Below, piece by piece: positions 7,829-19,815 of a stretch of 32,264 bases of DNA. How positions within the stretch are numbered: position 1 is the first letter of the stretch; each line of letters begins with the position of its first letter. Where the stretch lies: assembly GCF_011170085.1 (NCBI RefSeq), contig NZ_BLLI01000018.1:1-32264 (forward strand), in the 5' to 3' direction. The notes under the pieces are model-generated. The model ran no database searches. It had not been told where the DNA came from and worked only from the letters and a program-made list of their open reading frames with translations. The position numbers and the translations under genes were made by a program. Source of the DNA: Pseudolactococcus hodotermopsidis. GTDB taxonomy: Bacteria; Bacillota; Bacilli; Lactobacillales; Streptococcaceae.

Positions 7829-7906
7829 AAAAGCATGATACCAAAGCGATGCGACATAGTCGCAAACTTTCGTAGAAAATTAGCTTGAAGTTCAAATAAA
7901 GGAGAG
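7829..7906 (+). promoter_or_regulatory. Structured leader module upstream of pyrR (copy 2 of a dispersed element)
   Basis: This is nearly identical to the dapA leader module at 4863-4942: CATGATAC, a hairpin (GCGAC-ATA-GTCGC, 7851-7863), AAACTTTC, TAGCTTGAAGTTCAAAT and AAAGGAGAG as ribosome binding site. It lies directly after the attenuator terminator, as it does after the riboswitch and MITE of dapA. Confidence 0.75.
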
Positions 7907-7909
7907 ATT

Positions 7910-8434
7910 ATGTCAAAAACAAAAGAAATTATTGATGAAGTGACGATGAAACGTGCGATTACACGAATTACCTATGAAATCATTGAGCGCAATAAAGAGC
8001 TTGATAAGTTGGTTATCGTTGGCATTAAAACACGTGGTGTTTATATTGCCAAGCGGATTCAAGAACGCCTTAAACAGCTGGAAAATATTGCTATTCCGCT
8101 CGGCGAGTTGGACACAAAACCTTTTCGTGATGATGTTAAGACAGATGAAAACACGACAGAGATTCCTGTTTCAGTCACTGATCGTGACATTATCCTAGTG
8201 GATGATGTTCTCTACACAGGTCGGACGATTCGTGCGGCGATTGATGGTTTGGTGGCGCTTGGTCGACCGTCAAAAGTGAGTTTGGCGGTTCTTGTTGACC
8301 GTGGTCATCGTGAGTTGCCGATTCGTGCGGATTATGTTGGGAAGAATATTCCGACAGCTAAAAATGAAGAAATTATTGTGCATGTTGCTGAAATTGATGG
8401 TTCTGACAGCATTCTCATCAAGAAAGAGGATTAA
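7910..8434 (+). CDS. pyrR: PyrR, bifunctional pyrimidine regulator / uracil phosphoribosyltransferase
   Basis: Binds the attenuator hairpins of pyrimidine mRNAs when UMP is high and forces termination; it also has uracil phosphoribosyltransferase activity. The 174 residues match the family. The PRPP-binding loop DDVLYTGRT (residues 98-106) is intact. The ATG follows AAAGGAGAG from the leader module. It is co-transcribed with pyrP, whose ATG follows its stop codon without a gap. Its targets in this window are the attenuators at 7739-7818 (its own) and 9791-9890 (pyrB). Confidence 0.97.
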   Translation: MSKTKEIIDEVTMKRAITRITYEIIERNKELDKLVIVGIKTRGVYIAKRIQERLKQLENIAIPLGELDTKPFRDDVKTDENTTEIPVSVTDRDIILVDDVLYTGRTIRAAIDGLVALGRPSKVSLAVLVDRGHRELPIRADYVGKNIPTAKNEEIIVHVAEIDGSDSILIKKED

Positions 8435-9712
8435 ATGACGACTTCTAAAAAAGATGTGATTTATGATGTTCATGATAAACCGCCAATTGGTATGTGGATT
8501 GGGCTGTCTTTTCAACATCTCTTTGCCATGTTTGGTGCGACTGTTTTGGTGCCAATTTTGGTTGGGATTGATCCGTCGATTGCACTATTTTCCAGTGGTC
8601 TAGGTACTTTGGCGCATTTGTCGGTGACCAAGTACAAAATTCCTGCTTACATGGGGTCGAGTTTTGCCTACATTCTTGCCATGCAAAGTCTGATGAAATC
8701 TGATGGCATTGCGGCGGTTGCCCAAGGTGCAGTGGTAGGTGGTCTGGTTTATTTACTTGTCGCACTTATTGTCAAGTTTGTTGGTAAGGCTTGGATTGAT
8801 AAGGTTTTGCCGCCAATTGTTGTCGCTCCGATTGTCATGGTGATTGGGCTTAGCCTTGCGGGGACTGCGGTCAATGATGCCATGAATAAAAATGGTGACT
8901 ACAATTTGACGTTTTTGCTGATTGCGCTTGTGACTTTGTTCGCCGTTCTTGCCTTTAATATGTTTGGTAAGGGCTTGACAAGCCTGATTCCCATTTTGCT
9001 CGGCATTATCGTGGGTTATAGCTTCACGCTGATTGTTCAGCAAATCACTGGCACGCCGATTATTACCTTTGATGAGATTAGCGCTAGTCACTGGTTTAGC
9101 GTGCCGAGCTTTGACATTATGTTCGTTGATTATAGCTTTAAACTTTATCCGTCGGCGATTTTGACCATGGCACCGATTGCTTTTGTGACCATGACCGAAC
9201 ATTTCGGTCATGTTATGGTGCTGAACTCGCTGACAGGAAATGACTATTTTAAAGACCCAGGACTTGAGCGCACCCTAACTGGAGATGGTGTAGCGCAGAT
9301 GATTGCGGGAGTCTTTGGCGCACCGCCAGTGACTTCTTACGGTGAAAATATCGGTGTAATGGCGATTACCAAAATTCACTCAGTTTATGTGATTGCAGGC
9401 GCTGCTGTATTTGCAGTTGTGCTAAGCTTTATTGGAAAAATTACCGCTGTCATTCATTCTATTCCAACACCAGTTATCGGTGGCGTGTCAATTGCACTCT
9501 TTGGCGTGATTGCCTCAAGTGGTCTGAAAATTTTGGTTGAAAATAAAGTCGATTTTGATGATAAACGCAATCTTTTGATTGCTAGTGTGATTCTCGTTTC
9601 GGGAATTGGTGGCTTGACTTTAAATATTGCGGGCATTTCAATTTCTGGTGTTGCTTTTTCAACGATTTTAGGCATTGCTATGCACTTGATTTTGCCAAAA
9701 ACGACTGATTAA
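8435..9712 (+). CDS. pyrP: Uracil permease (NCS2 family)
   Basis: Proton-coupled uptake of uracil across the cell membrane, allowing salvage into UMP by uracil phosphoribosyltransferases. The 425 residues contain about 12-14 hydrophobic segments. The NCS2 features are seen in SLAGTAVNDAMNK and in the stretch containing TEHFGHVMVLNSLTG, where the conserved acidic residue of the substrate site lies. It starts at the base after the pyrR stop codon, with AAAGAGGA in the pyrR end as ribosome binding site. It is thus under the same PyrR attenuator as pyrR. Confidence 0.95.
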   Translation: MTTSKKDVIYDVHDKPPIGMWIGLSFQHLFAMFGATVLVPILVGIDPSIALFSSGLGTLAHLSVTKYKIPAYMGSSFAYILAMQSLMKSDGIAAVAQGAVVGGLVYLLVALIVKFVGKAWIDKVLPPIVVAPIVMVIGLSLAGTAVNDAMNKNGDYNLTFLLIALVTLFAVLAFNMFGKGLTSLIPILLGIIVGYSFTLIVQQITGTPIITFDEISASHWFSVPSFDIMFVDYSFKLYPSAILTMAPIAFVTMTEHFGHVMVLNSLTGNDYFKDPGLERTLTGDGVAQMIAGVFGAPPVTSYGENIGVMAITKIHSVYVIAGAAVFAVVLSFIGKITAVIHSIPTPVIGGVSIALFGVIASSGLKILVENKVDFDDKRNLLIASVILVSGIGGLTLNIAGISISGVAFSTILGIAMHLILPKTTD

Positions 9713-9741
9713 ATTTGATACATACAAAACGTAAAAAATAT

Positions 9742-9770
9742 TTGAAAATTGACAAAAATTTTGATATAAT
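9742..9770 (+). promoter_or_regulatory. pyrB operon promoter
   Basis: TTGAAA (9742-9747), a spacer of exactly 17 bp and a perfect TATAAT (9765-9770). The start site near 9777 leads into the PyrR-binding hairpin. Confidence 0.8.
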
Positions 9771-9790
9771 AGGTCAAATGAATAAAAAAT

Positions 9791-9890
9791 CCTTTAAAAA
9801 CAGTCCTGTGAGGCTGTGAAGGTTGACCACGTATCCGTGCGTTTTTTGGCGCACTCTTATCAATGGCTGCCTTTAAGGTAGCCATTTTTT
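9791..9890 (+). promoter_or_regulatory. PyrR attenuator upstream of pyrB-carA
   Basis: The PyrR-binding hairpin spans 9791-9822: outer CCTT/AAGG, inner CAGTC/GGCTG, hexaloop CTGTGA, again CNGNGA. The terminator is AATGGCTGCC/GGTAGCCATT with a TTTAA loop and a T tail (9862-9890). GGCT and AAGG of the binding hairpin can pair with the terminator strand to give the antiterminator. Unlike the pyrR leader, 360 bp separate this terminator from the start codon. Confidence 0.85.
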
Positions 9891-9892
9891 GC

Positions 9893-10217
9893 GTGAGACG
9901 TGCGATGAGCATCGTTAGTCTTCAACTCACAACCCTAAGGTTGCACTGTTTCGACTGCCTTGTCCTCACACGTCTCACGCAAAAAAAATCTAATGTGAGA
10001 CGTGCGATGAGCATCGTTAGTCTTCAACTCACAACTCCAAGGTTGCATCGTTTCGACTGCCTTGTCCTCACACGTCTCACGCAAAAAATCTAATGTGAGA
10101 TGTGTAATGAGCATCGTTAGTCTTCAACTCACAACCCCAAGGTTGCATCGTTTCGACTGCCTTGTCCTCACACGTCTCACGCAAAAAATCTAATGTGAGA
10201 TGTGCGATGAACTCACA
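9893..10217. repeat. Three tandem 100-bp inverted-repeat units plus a fragment, in the pyrB leader
   Basis: Units begin at 9893, 9995 and 10095, each running from GTGAGACGTG (GTGAGATGTG in the third) to CACGTCTCAC and an A-rich tail, so each can close into one long hairpin. A truncated fourth starts at 10195 and runs into the pyrB ribosome binding site region. Inside each is CAACC-nnA-AGGTTG and, in the first two, CGATG-AG-CATCG. The outer arm of the first unit extends to TTTTTTGCGTGAGACGTG, with the mirror image at its right end. No convincing coding sequence is present. Confidence 0.85.
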
Positions 10218-10251
10218 CAAAGAATCTTTAAAATGTGAAAGGAAAGCTATT

Positions 10252-11181
10252 TTGACAATTTCACCAGACGGTATCGTGTCTATCAAACATTTAACGAGCA
10301 TGGAGTTGCTAAGTAATGATGAGGTGCTGGGCTTGATTAAGCGCGCTCAAGACTTTAAGTATCAGCGTGTCACACCTGAGTTTAAACGGCAGTTTTTCGT
10401 GGCGAATCTTTTTTTTGAAAATTCAACGCGAACGCACAAATCTTTTGAAGTTGCGGAGAAAAAACTCGGACTTGATGTGATTGAATTTGACGCGTCAACC
10501 AGTTCAGTCAATAAAGGCGAGACTTTATATGACACGATTTTGACCATGAGTGCGATTGGCGTTGATATTTGTGTCATTCGTCACACGGACGAGCATTATT
10601 ATCAAGAGCTGGTTGATAGTCGGACGATTCAGTCGGCGATTGTCAATGGTGGCGATGGTTCGGGTCAACATCCGAGTCAGTCTTTGCTTGATTTATTGAC
10701 GATTTATGAAGAATTTGGGCATTTTGATGGTCTTAAAATCATGATTTCGGGTGATATTACGCATAGTCGGGTTGCCAAGTCAAATATGCAGATGTTGAAA
10801 CGTCTGGGTGCTGAGATTTATTTCACAGGGCCTGAGAGTTGGTACTCTGATGAGTTTGATGTTTATGGTCATTATGTGAATTTGGATGATATGATTGATA
10901 AGGTAGATGTTGTGATGTTACTTCGGGTACAGCATGAGAGACATGACTCTGGCGAAACATTTTCAAAAGCCGACTATCATGCCAAATACGGCTTGACACA
11001 TGCGAGATATGCGCAGATGGGAGCGTCGGCAATCATCATGCACCCAGCGCCAGTCAATCGTGGCGTGGAAATCGCCAGTGACTTGGTTGAGGCACCAAAA
11101 TCGCGAATTGTGGCGCAGATGACCAATGGCGTGTTCGTGCGCATGGCGATTCTGGAAGCAATTTTGAACGGTAAGGCATAA
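10252..11181 (+). CDS. pyrB: Aspartate carbamoyltransferase, catalytic subunit
   Basis: Joins carbamoyl phosphate and aspartate to N-carbamoyl-aspartate, the second step to UMP. I start it at TTG 10252, 8 nt after AAAGGA (10238-10243), giving 309 residues, the normal length. An in-frame earlier start at 10162 would lie inside the tandem repeats and add 30 unrelated residues. The carbamoyl phosphate loop STRTH (58-62) and HPSQ (140-143) are present. The regulatory chain pyrI is absent, as is usual in Firmicutes. carA follows 21 bp later and supplies the carbamoyl phosphate. Confidence 0.96.
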   Translation: MTISPDGIVSIKHLTSMELLSNDEVLGLIKRAQDFKYQRVTPEFKRQFFVANLFFENSTRTHKSFEVAEKKLGLDVIEFDASTSSVNKGETLYDTILTMSAIGVDICVIRHTDEHYYQELVDSRTIQSAIVNGGDGSGQHPSQSLLDLLTIYEEFGHFDGLKIMISGDITHSRVAKSNMQMLKRLGAEIYFTGPESWYSDEFDVYGHYVNLDDMIDKVDVVMLLRVQHERHDSGETFSKADYHAKYGLTHARYAQMGASAIIMHPAPVNRGVEIASDLVEAPKSRIVAQMTNGVFVRMAILEAILNGKA

Positions 11182-11202
11182 GCAAATATGAAAGAGGAAA
11201 GT

Positions 11203-12285
11203 ATGAAAAGACTTTTAATATTAGAAGACGGTACGATTTTTGAGGGCGAGGCTTTCGGTGCGGACGTTGATGTGACGGGCGAAGTGGTCTTTAACACGGG
11301 CATGACGGGCTATCAAGAGTCGATTACTGACCAATCTTACAATGGTCAAATTCTGACTTTTACTTATCCCTTGGTTGGTAATTATGGGATTAATCGTGAT
11401 GATTATGAGTCGATTATCCCGACTTGTAAGGGTGTTGTTGTGCGAGAAAATGCGCGTTTGGCGAGTAATTGGCGCAATCAGCTGTCGCTTGATGAATTTT
11501 TGCAACGGAAAAATATTCCCGGCATTTCTGGCATTGACACGCGTGCTTTGACACGAATTATCCGTCATCATGGTACGATGAAAGCGACTTTGGCAAATCC
11601 AGTTGACGAGCTCAAACATATGCAAGACCAGCTCCGTGCGACTGTTTTGCCGACCAATCAAGTCGAGCAAGTCTCAACGATGACGGCTTATCCGAGTCCT
11701 GGCACGGGGCGCAATATCGTTGTTGTCGATTTCGGTCTCAAACACTCGATTTTGCGCGAACTCTCTAAGCGCGAGTGCAATCTGACGATTGTGCCGTATA
11801 CGATTACGGCTGAGGAAATCATTGACATGAACCCTGACGGTGTTATGTTGACCAATGGTCCTGGCGACCCGACTGATGTACCGCAAGCGCTTGATATGAT
11901 TCGTGGCATTCAAGACAAGTTTCCGATTTTCGGCATTTGTCTCGGTCATCAGCTGTTTGCTATGGCAAATGGTGCGACAACGAGCAAGATGAAATTTGGT
12001 CATCGCGGGTTCAACCACGCTGTACGTGAAATTGCGACTGGGCGTGTTGATTTTACCTCGCAAAATCACGGTTATGCGGTGGATGCGACTTCAATTGATA
12101 AAACGGATCTCATGATTACGCACATTGAAATCAACGATAAATCCGTTGAGGGTGTACGCCACAAGTATCTCCCAGCCTTTTCTGTGCAATTTCACCCAGA
12201 CGCAGCCCCAGGTCCGCATGATGCGGCTTATCTGTTCGATGAGTTTATGGAGATGATTGATGCATGTAAGGAAGAACAAGTGTGA
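11203..12285 (+). CDS. carA: Carbamoyl-phosphate synthase, small (glutaminase) subunit
   Basis: Hydrolyses glutamine and channels ammonia to CarB. I start at ATG 11203 after AGAGGAAAG, giving 360 residues; an ATG at 11188 in the same frame lacks a ribosome binding site. The N-terminal domain has [10 protein letters not shown]. The class I amidotransferase domain has the nucleophile C246 in GICLGHQ and H331 in [12 protein letters not shown]. The third triad residue, usually glutamate two places after the histidine, is aspartate (D333), a conservative change that I think is common in Lactobacillales but cannot check here. In most relatives carB would be the natural partner; here abiH lies between them. 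Confidence 0.96.
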   Translation: MKRLLILEDGTIFEGEAFGADVDVTGEVVFNTGMTGYQESITDQSYNGQILTFTYPLVGNYGINRDDYESIIPTCKGVVVRENARLASNWRNQLSLDEFLQRKNIPGISGIDTRALTRIIRHHGTMKATLANPVDELKHMQDQLRATVLPTNQVEQVSTMTAYPSPGTGRNIVVVDFGLKHSILRELSKRECNLTIVPYTITAEEIIDMNPDGVMLTNGPGDPTDVPQALDMIRGIQDKFPIFGICLGHQLFAMANGATTSKMKFGHRGFNHAVREIATGRVDFTSQNHGYAVDATSIDKTDLMITHIEINDKSVEGVRHKYLPAFSVQFHPDAAPGPHDAAYLFDEFMEMIDACKEEQV

Positions 12286-12288
12286 TTT

Positions 12289-13470
12289 ATGGCTGAACAG
12301 TTGATTATTTTAGGTAATGGGTTTGATTTGCGGCGTGATTTGAAATCTTCTTATGCTGATTTTTATAGGGATAGATATGAGAGTCAGCTTTATAAGGATA
12401 AAATTGGCTATTTGAAATCTGTTAATGGTGAAAAGTTCGAGAATTTAGATTTTGATTTGAATATTTGGGATATTATTCTTTGTGAAATTGAAGAGGTAAG
12501 AAACGCTTACTGGAAAGATATTGAGGAAGTTATTAGAAAATATGTCATAATGAGTGATCCAGAGATAGTAGAGGCAATTAATGTTGGTTTAAACAATGGA
12601 GGTAGAGATCAAATTCTGGAGAGATTTGATTTTCGTGCTAGGGAAAGGATTTTTATTGAAGCTCCAAATGGTGATTTACACTCATCTGACAAAGAAGATT
12701 TTTTTGAATTGTTTGACGAAAATTTCAGTTTTAGTAATTTTTTCGATTTTCTAATGACAGAACTTAAAAAATTTGAAAAAGAATTTGCTAAGTATTTATT
12801 TAATCAATGTAGTGGAAAATATAGTGAATATTATGCTATCATGTCTACCATTATTTTGAGTAAAATAATAGAGTTCGATACTGATAACAAAATATTTGAT
12901 ACAAAAGTTATTTCTTTTAATTATACTTCTCCTTTTAATGCAAACAACAGCATTTATCAATTAAAAGATGAATCTCAAATAGAAATTCAAAAAATTCAAA
13001 ATGTTCATGGCAGATTACCACATGATATAGTCTTTGGTATTGATAGAAATGCTGAAAATGAAACTCTACCACCTCAAGCTCTTCCTTTCACTAAAACTTA
13101 TCGCTCCTTATCTGTTGGGCAATCAAATCATCAGATAAAACTATTCTCAAAAGATACTAAAATAATCAAATTTTACGGTCATTCTTTAGGAGAAATGGAT
13201 TATACATATTTCAAAGTTATTTTTGATAGCGTTGATTTAGTCAATGGCATTGTTCAACTAATTTTCTTTTTCAGTCTATATAATAAACATAAAGATAAAG
13301 AAAATACTGAAGCAGAAGATAATGAAATCAGAGAAGAAAACTACAAACGTATAGACAACTTAATCCGAAGATATGAAGATGAAACAATGAGTAAAGACAG
13401 CGATGTTTTATTACACAAACTCAGACTAGAAGGTCGCTTGTTATTACTTGAAGAAGGGTCTTACTGGTAA
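12289..13470 (+). CDS. abiH: AbiH-family abortive infection protein
   Basis: The 393 residues begin with [22 protein letters not shown], the hallmark start of the AbiH family (first found in Lactococcus as a phage abortive-infection factor, mechanism unknown). The second family hallmark, [13 protein letters not shown], starts at residue 296 (H298, D304). It starts 3 bp after carA and ends 19 bp before carB, so it sits inside the pyrimidine operon with no terminator on either side. Its body is clearly richer in A and T than carA and carB, pointing to acquisition by transfer. The spacing from the nearest purine-rich ribosome binding site (AAGGAAG, about 14 nt) is long, so translation may be weak or coupled to carA. 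The family call is strong; an antiphage role here is inferred. Confidence 0.88.
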   Translation: MAEQLIILGNGFDLRRDLKSSYADFYRDRYESQLYKDKIGYLKSVNGEKFENLDFDLNIWDIILCEIEEVRNAYWKDIEEVIRKYVIMSDPEIVEAINVGLNNGGRDQILERFDFRARERIFIEAPNGDLHSSDKEDFFELFDENFSFSNFFDFLMTELKKFEKEFAKYLFNQCSGKYSEYYAIMSTIILSKIIEFDTDNKIFDTKVISFNYTSPFNANNSIYQLKDESQIEIQKIQNVHGRLPHDIVFGIDRNAENETLPPQALPFTKTYRSLSVGQSNHQIKLFSKDTKIIKFYGHSLGEMDYTYFKVIFDSVDLVNGIVQLIFFFSLYNKHKDKENTEAEDNEIREENYKRIDNLIRRYEDETMSKDSDVLLHKLRLEGRLLLLEEGSYW

Positions 13471-13489
13471 CGAAAACGAGGAGAAGAAA

Positions 13490-16400
13490 ATGCCAAAACG
13501 TAACGATATAAAAAAAATAATGGTCATCGGATCTGGTCCCATCATCATCGGACAAGCAGCAGAATTTGACTATGCGGGAACGCAAGCCTGTCTTGCCTTG
13601 AAAGAGGAGGGATATAGTGTTGTCCTTGTCAATTCAAATCCTGCGACGATTATGACTGACCGTGAGATTGCGGATAAGGTTTATATTGAGCCTATCACGC
13701 TTGAATTTGTCACACGCATTTTGCGTAAAGAACGCCCCGATGCATTGTTGCCAACGCTTGGCGGTCAAACTGGGTTGAATATGGCAATGGAGTTGTCAAA
13801 AACAGGTATTTTGGACGAGTTGCATGTCGAACTCCTTGGCACCAAGCTCACTGCCATTGACCAAGCTGAAGATCGCGATTTGTTCAAGCAACTTATGGAG
13901 GAGCTGGCGCAGCCGATTCCCGAGTCTGAGATTGTTAATACCGTTGATGAGGCGGTAACTTTTGCTAGCAAAATCGGCTATCCGATTATCGTGCGCCCCG
14001 CTTTTACCCTTGGTGGCACGGGCGGCGGTATGTGTGACAATGAAGAAGAACTGCGTGAGACGGCTGAAAATGGGCTTAAACTATCGCCTGTCACGCAGTG
14101 TTTGATTGAGAAATCAATCGCTGGTTTCAAGGAAATCGAGTACGAAGTCATGCGTGATGCGACAGACAATGCTATTGTGGTTTGTAACATGGAAAATTTT
14201 GACCCAGTTGGCATTCATACAGGCGATTCGATTGTTTTTGCGCCAAGTCAAACGCTCAGCGATATTGAATATCAGTTGCTCCGTGATGCGTCGTTGAAAA
14301 TTATTCGTGCGCTTAAAATCGAGGGTGGTTGTAATGTTCAGCTCGCCCTTGACCCTAATAGTTTTAATTACTATGTTATCGAAGTCAATCCGCGTGTCTC
14401 TCGTTCATCAGCCTTGGCCTCCAAAGCGACTGGCTATCCAATTGCCAAATTAGCGGCGAAAATCGCTGTCGGCTTAACCCTTGATGAGATGATTAACCCA
14501 GTCACAGGGACGACTTACGCCATGTTTGAGCCAGCGCTTGACTATGTTGTGTCGAAAATTCCGCGTTTTCCATTTGACAAATTCGAGTCGGGCGAACGCC
14601 GTCTTGGCACGCAGATGAAAGCGACTGGCGAGGTCATGGCGATTGGGCGCAATATTGAGGAATCATTTCTCAAAGCCGTTCGGTCGCTTGAAGTCGGCGT
14701 TTATCATAATGAAATGCCAGAACTTGCTGATGTGACTGACGATGCCTTGGTTGAGAAAATTGTCAAGGCGCAAGATGACCGACTTTTCTACTTATCTGAG
14801 GCGATTCGCCGTGGCTACACGATTGAAGAATTGCACAGCTTGACTAAAATTGACCTCTTTTTCCTTGATAAATTACAGCATATCTTTGAAATCGAACAAG
14901 AACTGGCAACCAATGTTTTCAATCCAGAAACGCTGAAAACAGCCAAACGCAATGGTTTTTCTGACCGCAAAATCGCAGACCTCTGGCATACAGATGCAGC
15001 AGAAATTCGCCGTCGCCGCTTTGACAATAGTATTGTGCCAGTTTTCAAAATGGTTGATACCTGTGCTGCTGAATTTGAGTCAGAAACGCCTTATTTTTAC
15101 AGCACCTATGAATTTGAAAATGAATCAATCAAGTCAGAAAAAGAATCAGTTCTTGTTCTTGGTTCTGGACCGATTCGGATTGGGCAAGGAGTCGAGTTCG
15201 ACTATGCGACCGTTCACTCAGTCAAAGCCATTCAGGCTGCGGGTTATGAGGCGATTATCATGAACTCAAATCCTGAGACTGTCTCAACTGACTTTTCTGT
15301 GTCTGACAAACTTTACTTTGAGCCCTTGACCTTTGAAGATGTCATGAATGTTATCGACCTTGAGCAGCCAAAAGGTGTTATCGTCCAGTTTGGTGGTCAA
15401 ACTGCGATTAATCTCGCTGAACCTTTGTCGAAAGCTGGTGTGAAGATTCTCGGCACGCAAGTCGAGGCGCTTGACCGTGCGGAAGATCGCAAACTTTTCG
15501 AGGCGGCACTTAAAGAGCTTGCGATTCCGCAACCAATCGGTGCGACAGCGACAAACGAGGAGGAGGCGGTCGCAAACGCCAATCGTATCGGCTACCCTGT
15601 CCTTGTCCGTCCGTCTTATGTGCTTGGTGGTCGTGCCATGGAAATCGTGGACAATGAGGCAGATTTGCGAAATTATATGCAAACCGCAGTCAAGGCAAGT
15701 CCCGACCACCCCGTCCTTGTTGATTCCTATCTGCTCGGTCGTGAGTGTGAAGTCGATGCCATTTGTGACGGCGAAAATGTGTTGATTCCAGGCATTATGG
15801 AACATATTGAGCGTGCGGGTGTTCATTCGGGCGACTCCATGGCAGTTTATCCACCACAAAATCTCTCGGCTGAACTCCAAGCGACGATTGCTGACTATAC
15901 CAAACGTCTAGCAATCGGTCTCAACTGTATCGGCATGATGAATGTCCAGTTTGTTATTTTTGATAACACGGTCTACGTTATCGAAGTTAATCCGCGTGCC
16001 TCACGAACTGTGCCATTTTTATCGAAAGTCACAGGTATTCCCATGGCACAAGTCGCAACGCAGCTGATTCTCGGCAAAAACTTGCTAGAGCTTGGCTATG
16101 CGGACGGTTTGTACCCCGAAGATAGCAAGGTTCACGTCAAAGCGCCTGTTTTCAGTTTTACTAAGCTGCAAAAAGTAGATGCTTATCTCTCGCCCGAGAT
16201 GAAGTCAACAGGCGAGGTCATGGGCTCTGATACAACGCTTGAAAAGGCGCTTTACAAGGCTTTTGAGGCATCTTATCTGCACCTGCCGACTTTCGGTAAT
16301 GTCCTTTTTACAGTTGCCGATGATGCCAAAAAAGAGGCGCTTGCCCTTGCCAAACGTTTCCGTGAAATCGGCTACGGCATTTACGCCACGGCTGGCACTG

Positions 16401-16678
16401 CCAAGTTTTTTGAGGAAAATGGTGTCTATGCCACACTCATCGCTAAAATTGGCGAAAACGTAGAAAGTCATCCCTCTATCGTTGATAGCATTCGTTTAGG
16501 ACGCATTCAAGCCGTTATCAATACCATGGGGAAAGACCGCAACGACCAAAACACCGACGGCATGACGATTCGCCGTGAATCAATCGAACACGGTGTCCCA
16601 TTGTTCACATCACTTGATACAATTGCCGCCATGCTGAAAGTTCTCGAAAGTCGCTCATTTGTGACACAAGCGATCTGA
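13490..16678 (+). CDS. carB: Carbamoyl-phosphate synthase, large subunit
   Basis: Makes carbamoyl phosphate from bicarbonate, ammonia (from CarA) and two ATP, for pyrimidines and arginine. The start is ATG 13490 after GAGGAGA, giving 1062 residues. The two homologous ATP-grasp halves each begin with a GSGPI motif, in the first near residue 15 and in the second near residue 558. A methylglyoxal-synthase-like allosteric domain occupies roughly residues 930-1062. It lies 19 bp after abiH and probably is read from the pyrB promoter, since no other promoter is visible within abiH's end. Confidence 0.97.
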   Translation: MPKRNDIKKIMVIGSGPIIIGQAAEFDYAGTQACLALKEEGYSVVLVNSNPATIMTDREIADKVYIEPITLEFVTRILRKERPDALLPTLGGQTGLNMAMELSKTGILDELHVELLGTKLTAIDQAEDRDLFKQLMEELAQPIPESEIVNTVDEAVTFASKIGYPIIVRPAFTLGGTGGGMCDNEEELRETAENGLKLSPVTQCLIEKSIAGFKEIEYEVMRDATDNAIVVCNMENFDPVGIHTGDSIVFAPSQTLSDIEYQLLRDASLKIIRALKIEGGCNVQLALDPNSFNYYVIEVNPRVSRSSALASKATGYPIAKLAAKIAVGLTLDEMINPVTGTTYAMFEPALDYVVSKIPRFPFDKFESGERRLGTQMKATGEVMAIGRNIEESFLKAVRSLEVGVYHNEMPELADVTDDALVEKIVKAQDDRLFYLSEAIRRGYTIEELHSLTKIDLFFLDKLQHIFEIEQELATNVFNPETLKTAKRNGFSDRKIADLWHTDAAEIRRRRFDNSIVPVFKMVDTCAAEFESETPYFYSTYEFENESIKSEKESVLVLGSGPIRIGQGVEFDYATVHSVKAIQAAGYEAIIMNSNPETVSTDFSVSDKLYFEPLTFEDVMNVIDLEQPKGVIVQFGGQTAINLAEPLSKAGVKILGTQVEALDRAEDRKLFEAALKELAIPQPIGATATNEEEAVANANRIGYPVLVRPSYVLGGRAMEIVDNEADLRNYMQTAVKASPDHPVLVDSYLLGRECEVDAICDGENVLIPGIMEHIERAGVHSGDSMAVYPPQNLSAELQATIADYTKRLAIGLNCIGMMNVQFVIFDNTVYVIEVNPRASRTVPFLSKVTGIPMAQVATQLILGKNLLELGYADGLYPEDSKVHVKAPVFSFTKLQKVDAYLSPEMKSTGEVMGSDTTLEKALYKAFEASYLHLPTFGNVLFTVADDAKKEALALAKRFREIGYGIYATAGTAKFFEENGVYATLIAKIGENVESHPSIVDSIRLGRIQAVINTMGKDRNDQNTDGMTIRRESIEHGVPLFTSLDTIAAMLKVLESRSFVTQAI

Positions 16679-16692
16679 TAAGGTTGTACTTA

Positions 16693-16719
16693 AACTGCAG
16701 GAAATTCCTGTGGTTTTTT
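16693..16719 (+). terminator. Terminator between carB and pyrK
   Basis: AACTGCAGG and CCTGTGGTT pair (two wobble pairs) around AAATT, followed by T6. It is short and lies 14 nt before the pyrK start, so some read-through is likely. Confidence 0.6.
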
Positions 16720-16732
16720 ATGAAAGGAAGTC

Positions 16733-18560
<1,828 letters not shown>

Positions 18561-18564
18561 ATAA

Positions 18565-19263
18565 ATGACGAATTTTGAAACACGACCGATTATTGCCTTG
18601 GATTTTCCAACCTTTGAAGCAGTCAAAAACTTTTTAGCAAAATTTGACCCATCAGAAAAACTTTACGTTAAAATCGGTATGGAATTGTTCTATGCTGTTG
18701 GTCCTGAGGTTGTGACTTATGCTAAAAGTCTTGGACATTCAGTCTTTCTTGATTTGAAATTGCATGATATTCCAAACACTGTCAAATCAGCTATGAAAGT
18801 ACTTGCTAATCTTGGTGTTGATATGACAAACGTGCATGCGGCGGGCGGTGTTGAGATGATGAGCGCAGCGCTTGAAGGTTTGGGTGGCAAAACGAAGCTG
18901 ATTGCGGTCACACAATTGACCTCAACCAGTCAAGAAATTATGCAAAATGACCAAAATATTCAAACAACTTTGGCTGAATCAGTTGTCAATTATGCTAAAA
19001 AAACAGCTGAATCTGGACTTTTAGGTGTTGTTTGTTCGGCTCAGGAAGTTGCCTTGATTAAATCAGCAACAACTGAAAATTTCATTTGCCTAACACCAGG
19101 TATTCGTCCAAGTGGGGCAGCGGTTGGTGACCAAAAGCGCGTGATGACACCAGCTCAGGCGCGAGCGATTGGCAGTGACTATATCGTCGTTGGTCGTCCG
19201 ATTACGCAGGCAGAAAATCCTGTTCAAGCCTATCTTGAAATTAAAAATGATTGGAATGCTTAA
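18565..19263 (+). CDS. pyrF: Orotidine 5'-phosphate decarboxylase
   Basis: Decarboxylates OMP to UMP, the last step of the pathway. The 232 residues match the short bacterial type. The catalytic array is seen as D63, K65 and D68 in DLKLHDI, with the substrate phosphate loop PGIRPSG and GRPITQ near the end. ATG 18565 lies 11 nt after AGAGGAG. It is probably read with pyrK-pyrDB; pyrE is not in this window. Confidence 0.97.
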   Translation: MTNFETRPIIALDFPTFEAVKNFLAKFDPSEKLYVKIGMELFYAVGPEVVTYAKSLGHSVFLDLKLHDIPNTVKSAMKVLANLGVDMTNVHAAGGVEMMSAALEGLGGKTKLIAVTQLTSTSQEIMQNDQNIQTTLAESVVNYAKKTAESGLLGVVCSAQEVALIKSATTENFICLTPGIRPSGAAVGDQKRVMTPAQARAIGSDYIVVGRPITQAENPVQAYLEIKNDWNA

Positions 19264-19286
19264 ACAGATTATTTTTTACCTTGTCC

Positions 19287-19315
19287 TTGTAAATCTGATA
19301 AAAATTTGGTAAGAT
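19287..19315 (+). promoter_or_regulatory. gpsB promoter
   Basis: TTGTAA (19287-19292), 17-bp spacer, TAAGAT (19310-19315) preceded by TGG as an extended -10. Confidence 0.55.
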
Positions 19316-19355
19316 TGAACATATAACGAAAAGAAATAGTGAGACTGAAAAAATA

Positions 19356-19775
19356 ATGACAACTTACAATTTTACGCCCAAAGATATTTACGATGCAGAT
19401 TTTGACATCAAGATGCGCGGCTATGACAAAGATCAAGTCAATGATTTACTTGATAATGTTATTGTTGATTACGAGAAATTTCAAGAAGAGATTCTGTCTT
19501 TGAAAGAAGAAAATGAATTTCTGAAGAAAAAAATTCGTGATATTGAGTCTAAGCCACAGATTCCTGTCCCTGAAAAAATGCAACGTCCTACTCCGCCTGC
19601 GCCACCAGTTGCGCCACCTGTACCACCGACTATTGAAGAGGTCAAGCCAGCTGGTGAGTTAGGTGGGCATGTGTCAATTAAACCAGTCAATAACTTTGAT
19701 ATTCTCAAACGTTTGAATCGTTTGGAACGTGCAGTCTTTGGTCCTCAAGCGCTTAAAAACGATATTGAGAGCTAA
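19356..19775 (+). CDS. gpsB: Cell-division protein GpsB (DivIVA-like)
   Basis: A cytosolic coiled-coil adaptor that links penicillin-binding proteins and the division machinery at the septum. The 139 residues begin with a DivIVA-type N-domain containing the loop motif FDIKMRGYDKDQVNDLLD, followed by a coiled coil to about residue 65. A proline-rich linker (PAPPVAPPVPP) and a short C-terminal segment FDILKRLNRLERAVFG follow, which is the conserved GpsB end. It stands directly before rnpB, as in other Streptococcaceae. Confidence 0.93.
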   Translation: MTTYNFTPKDIYDADFDIKMRGYDKDQVNDLLDNVIVDYEKFQEEILSLKEENEFLKKKIRDIESKPQIPVPEKMQRPTPPAPPVAPPVPPTIEEVKPAGELGGHVSIKPVNNFDILKRLNRLERAVFGPQALKNDIES

Positions 19776-19815
19776 TAAATTTTTTATAGTTTCTGAAGTT
19801 TAATCGTGTATTAAC

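Noticed and set aside
8753-9211. Antisense frames of over 100 codons opposite pyrP, carA, carB and other genes
   Set aside because: They are mirror frames of well-supported genes, lack ribosome binding sites and resemble no protein family.
9863-10093. Frame of 76 codons in the pyrB leader
   Set aside because: It reads through the 100-bp repeat units, contains a duplicated peptide and begins inside the attenuator terminator.
10162-10251. Longer N-terminus for PyrB
   Set aside because: The extension is encoded by the repeat units and matches no aspartate carbamoyltransferase; TTG 10252 has a proper ribosome binding site and gives the normal length.
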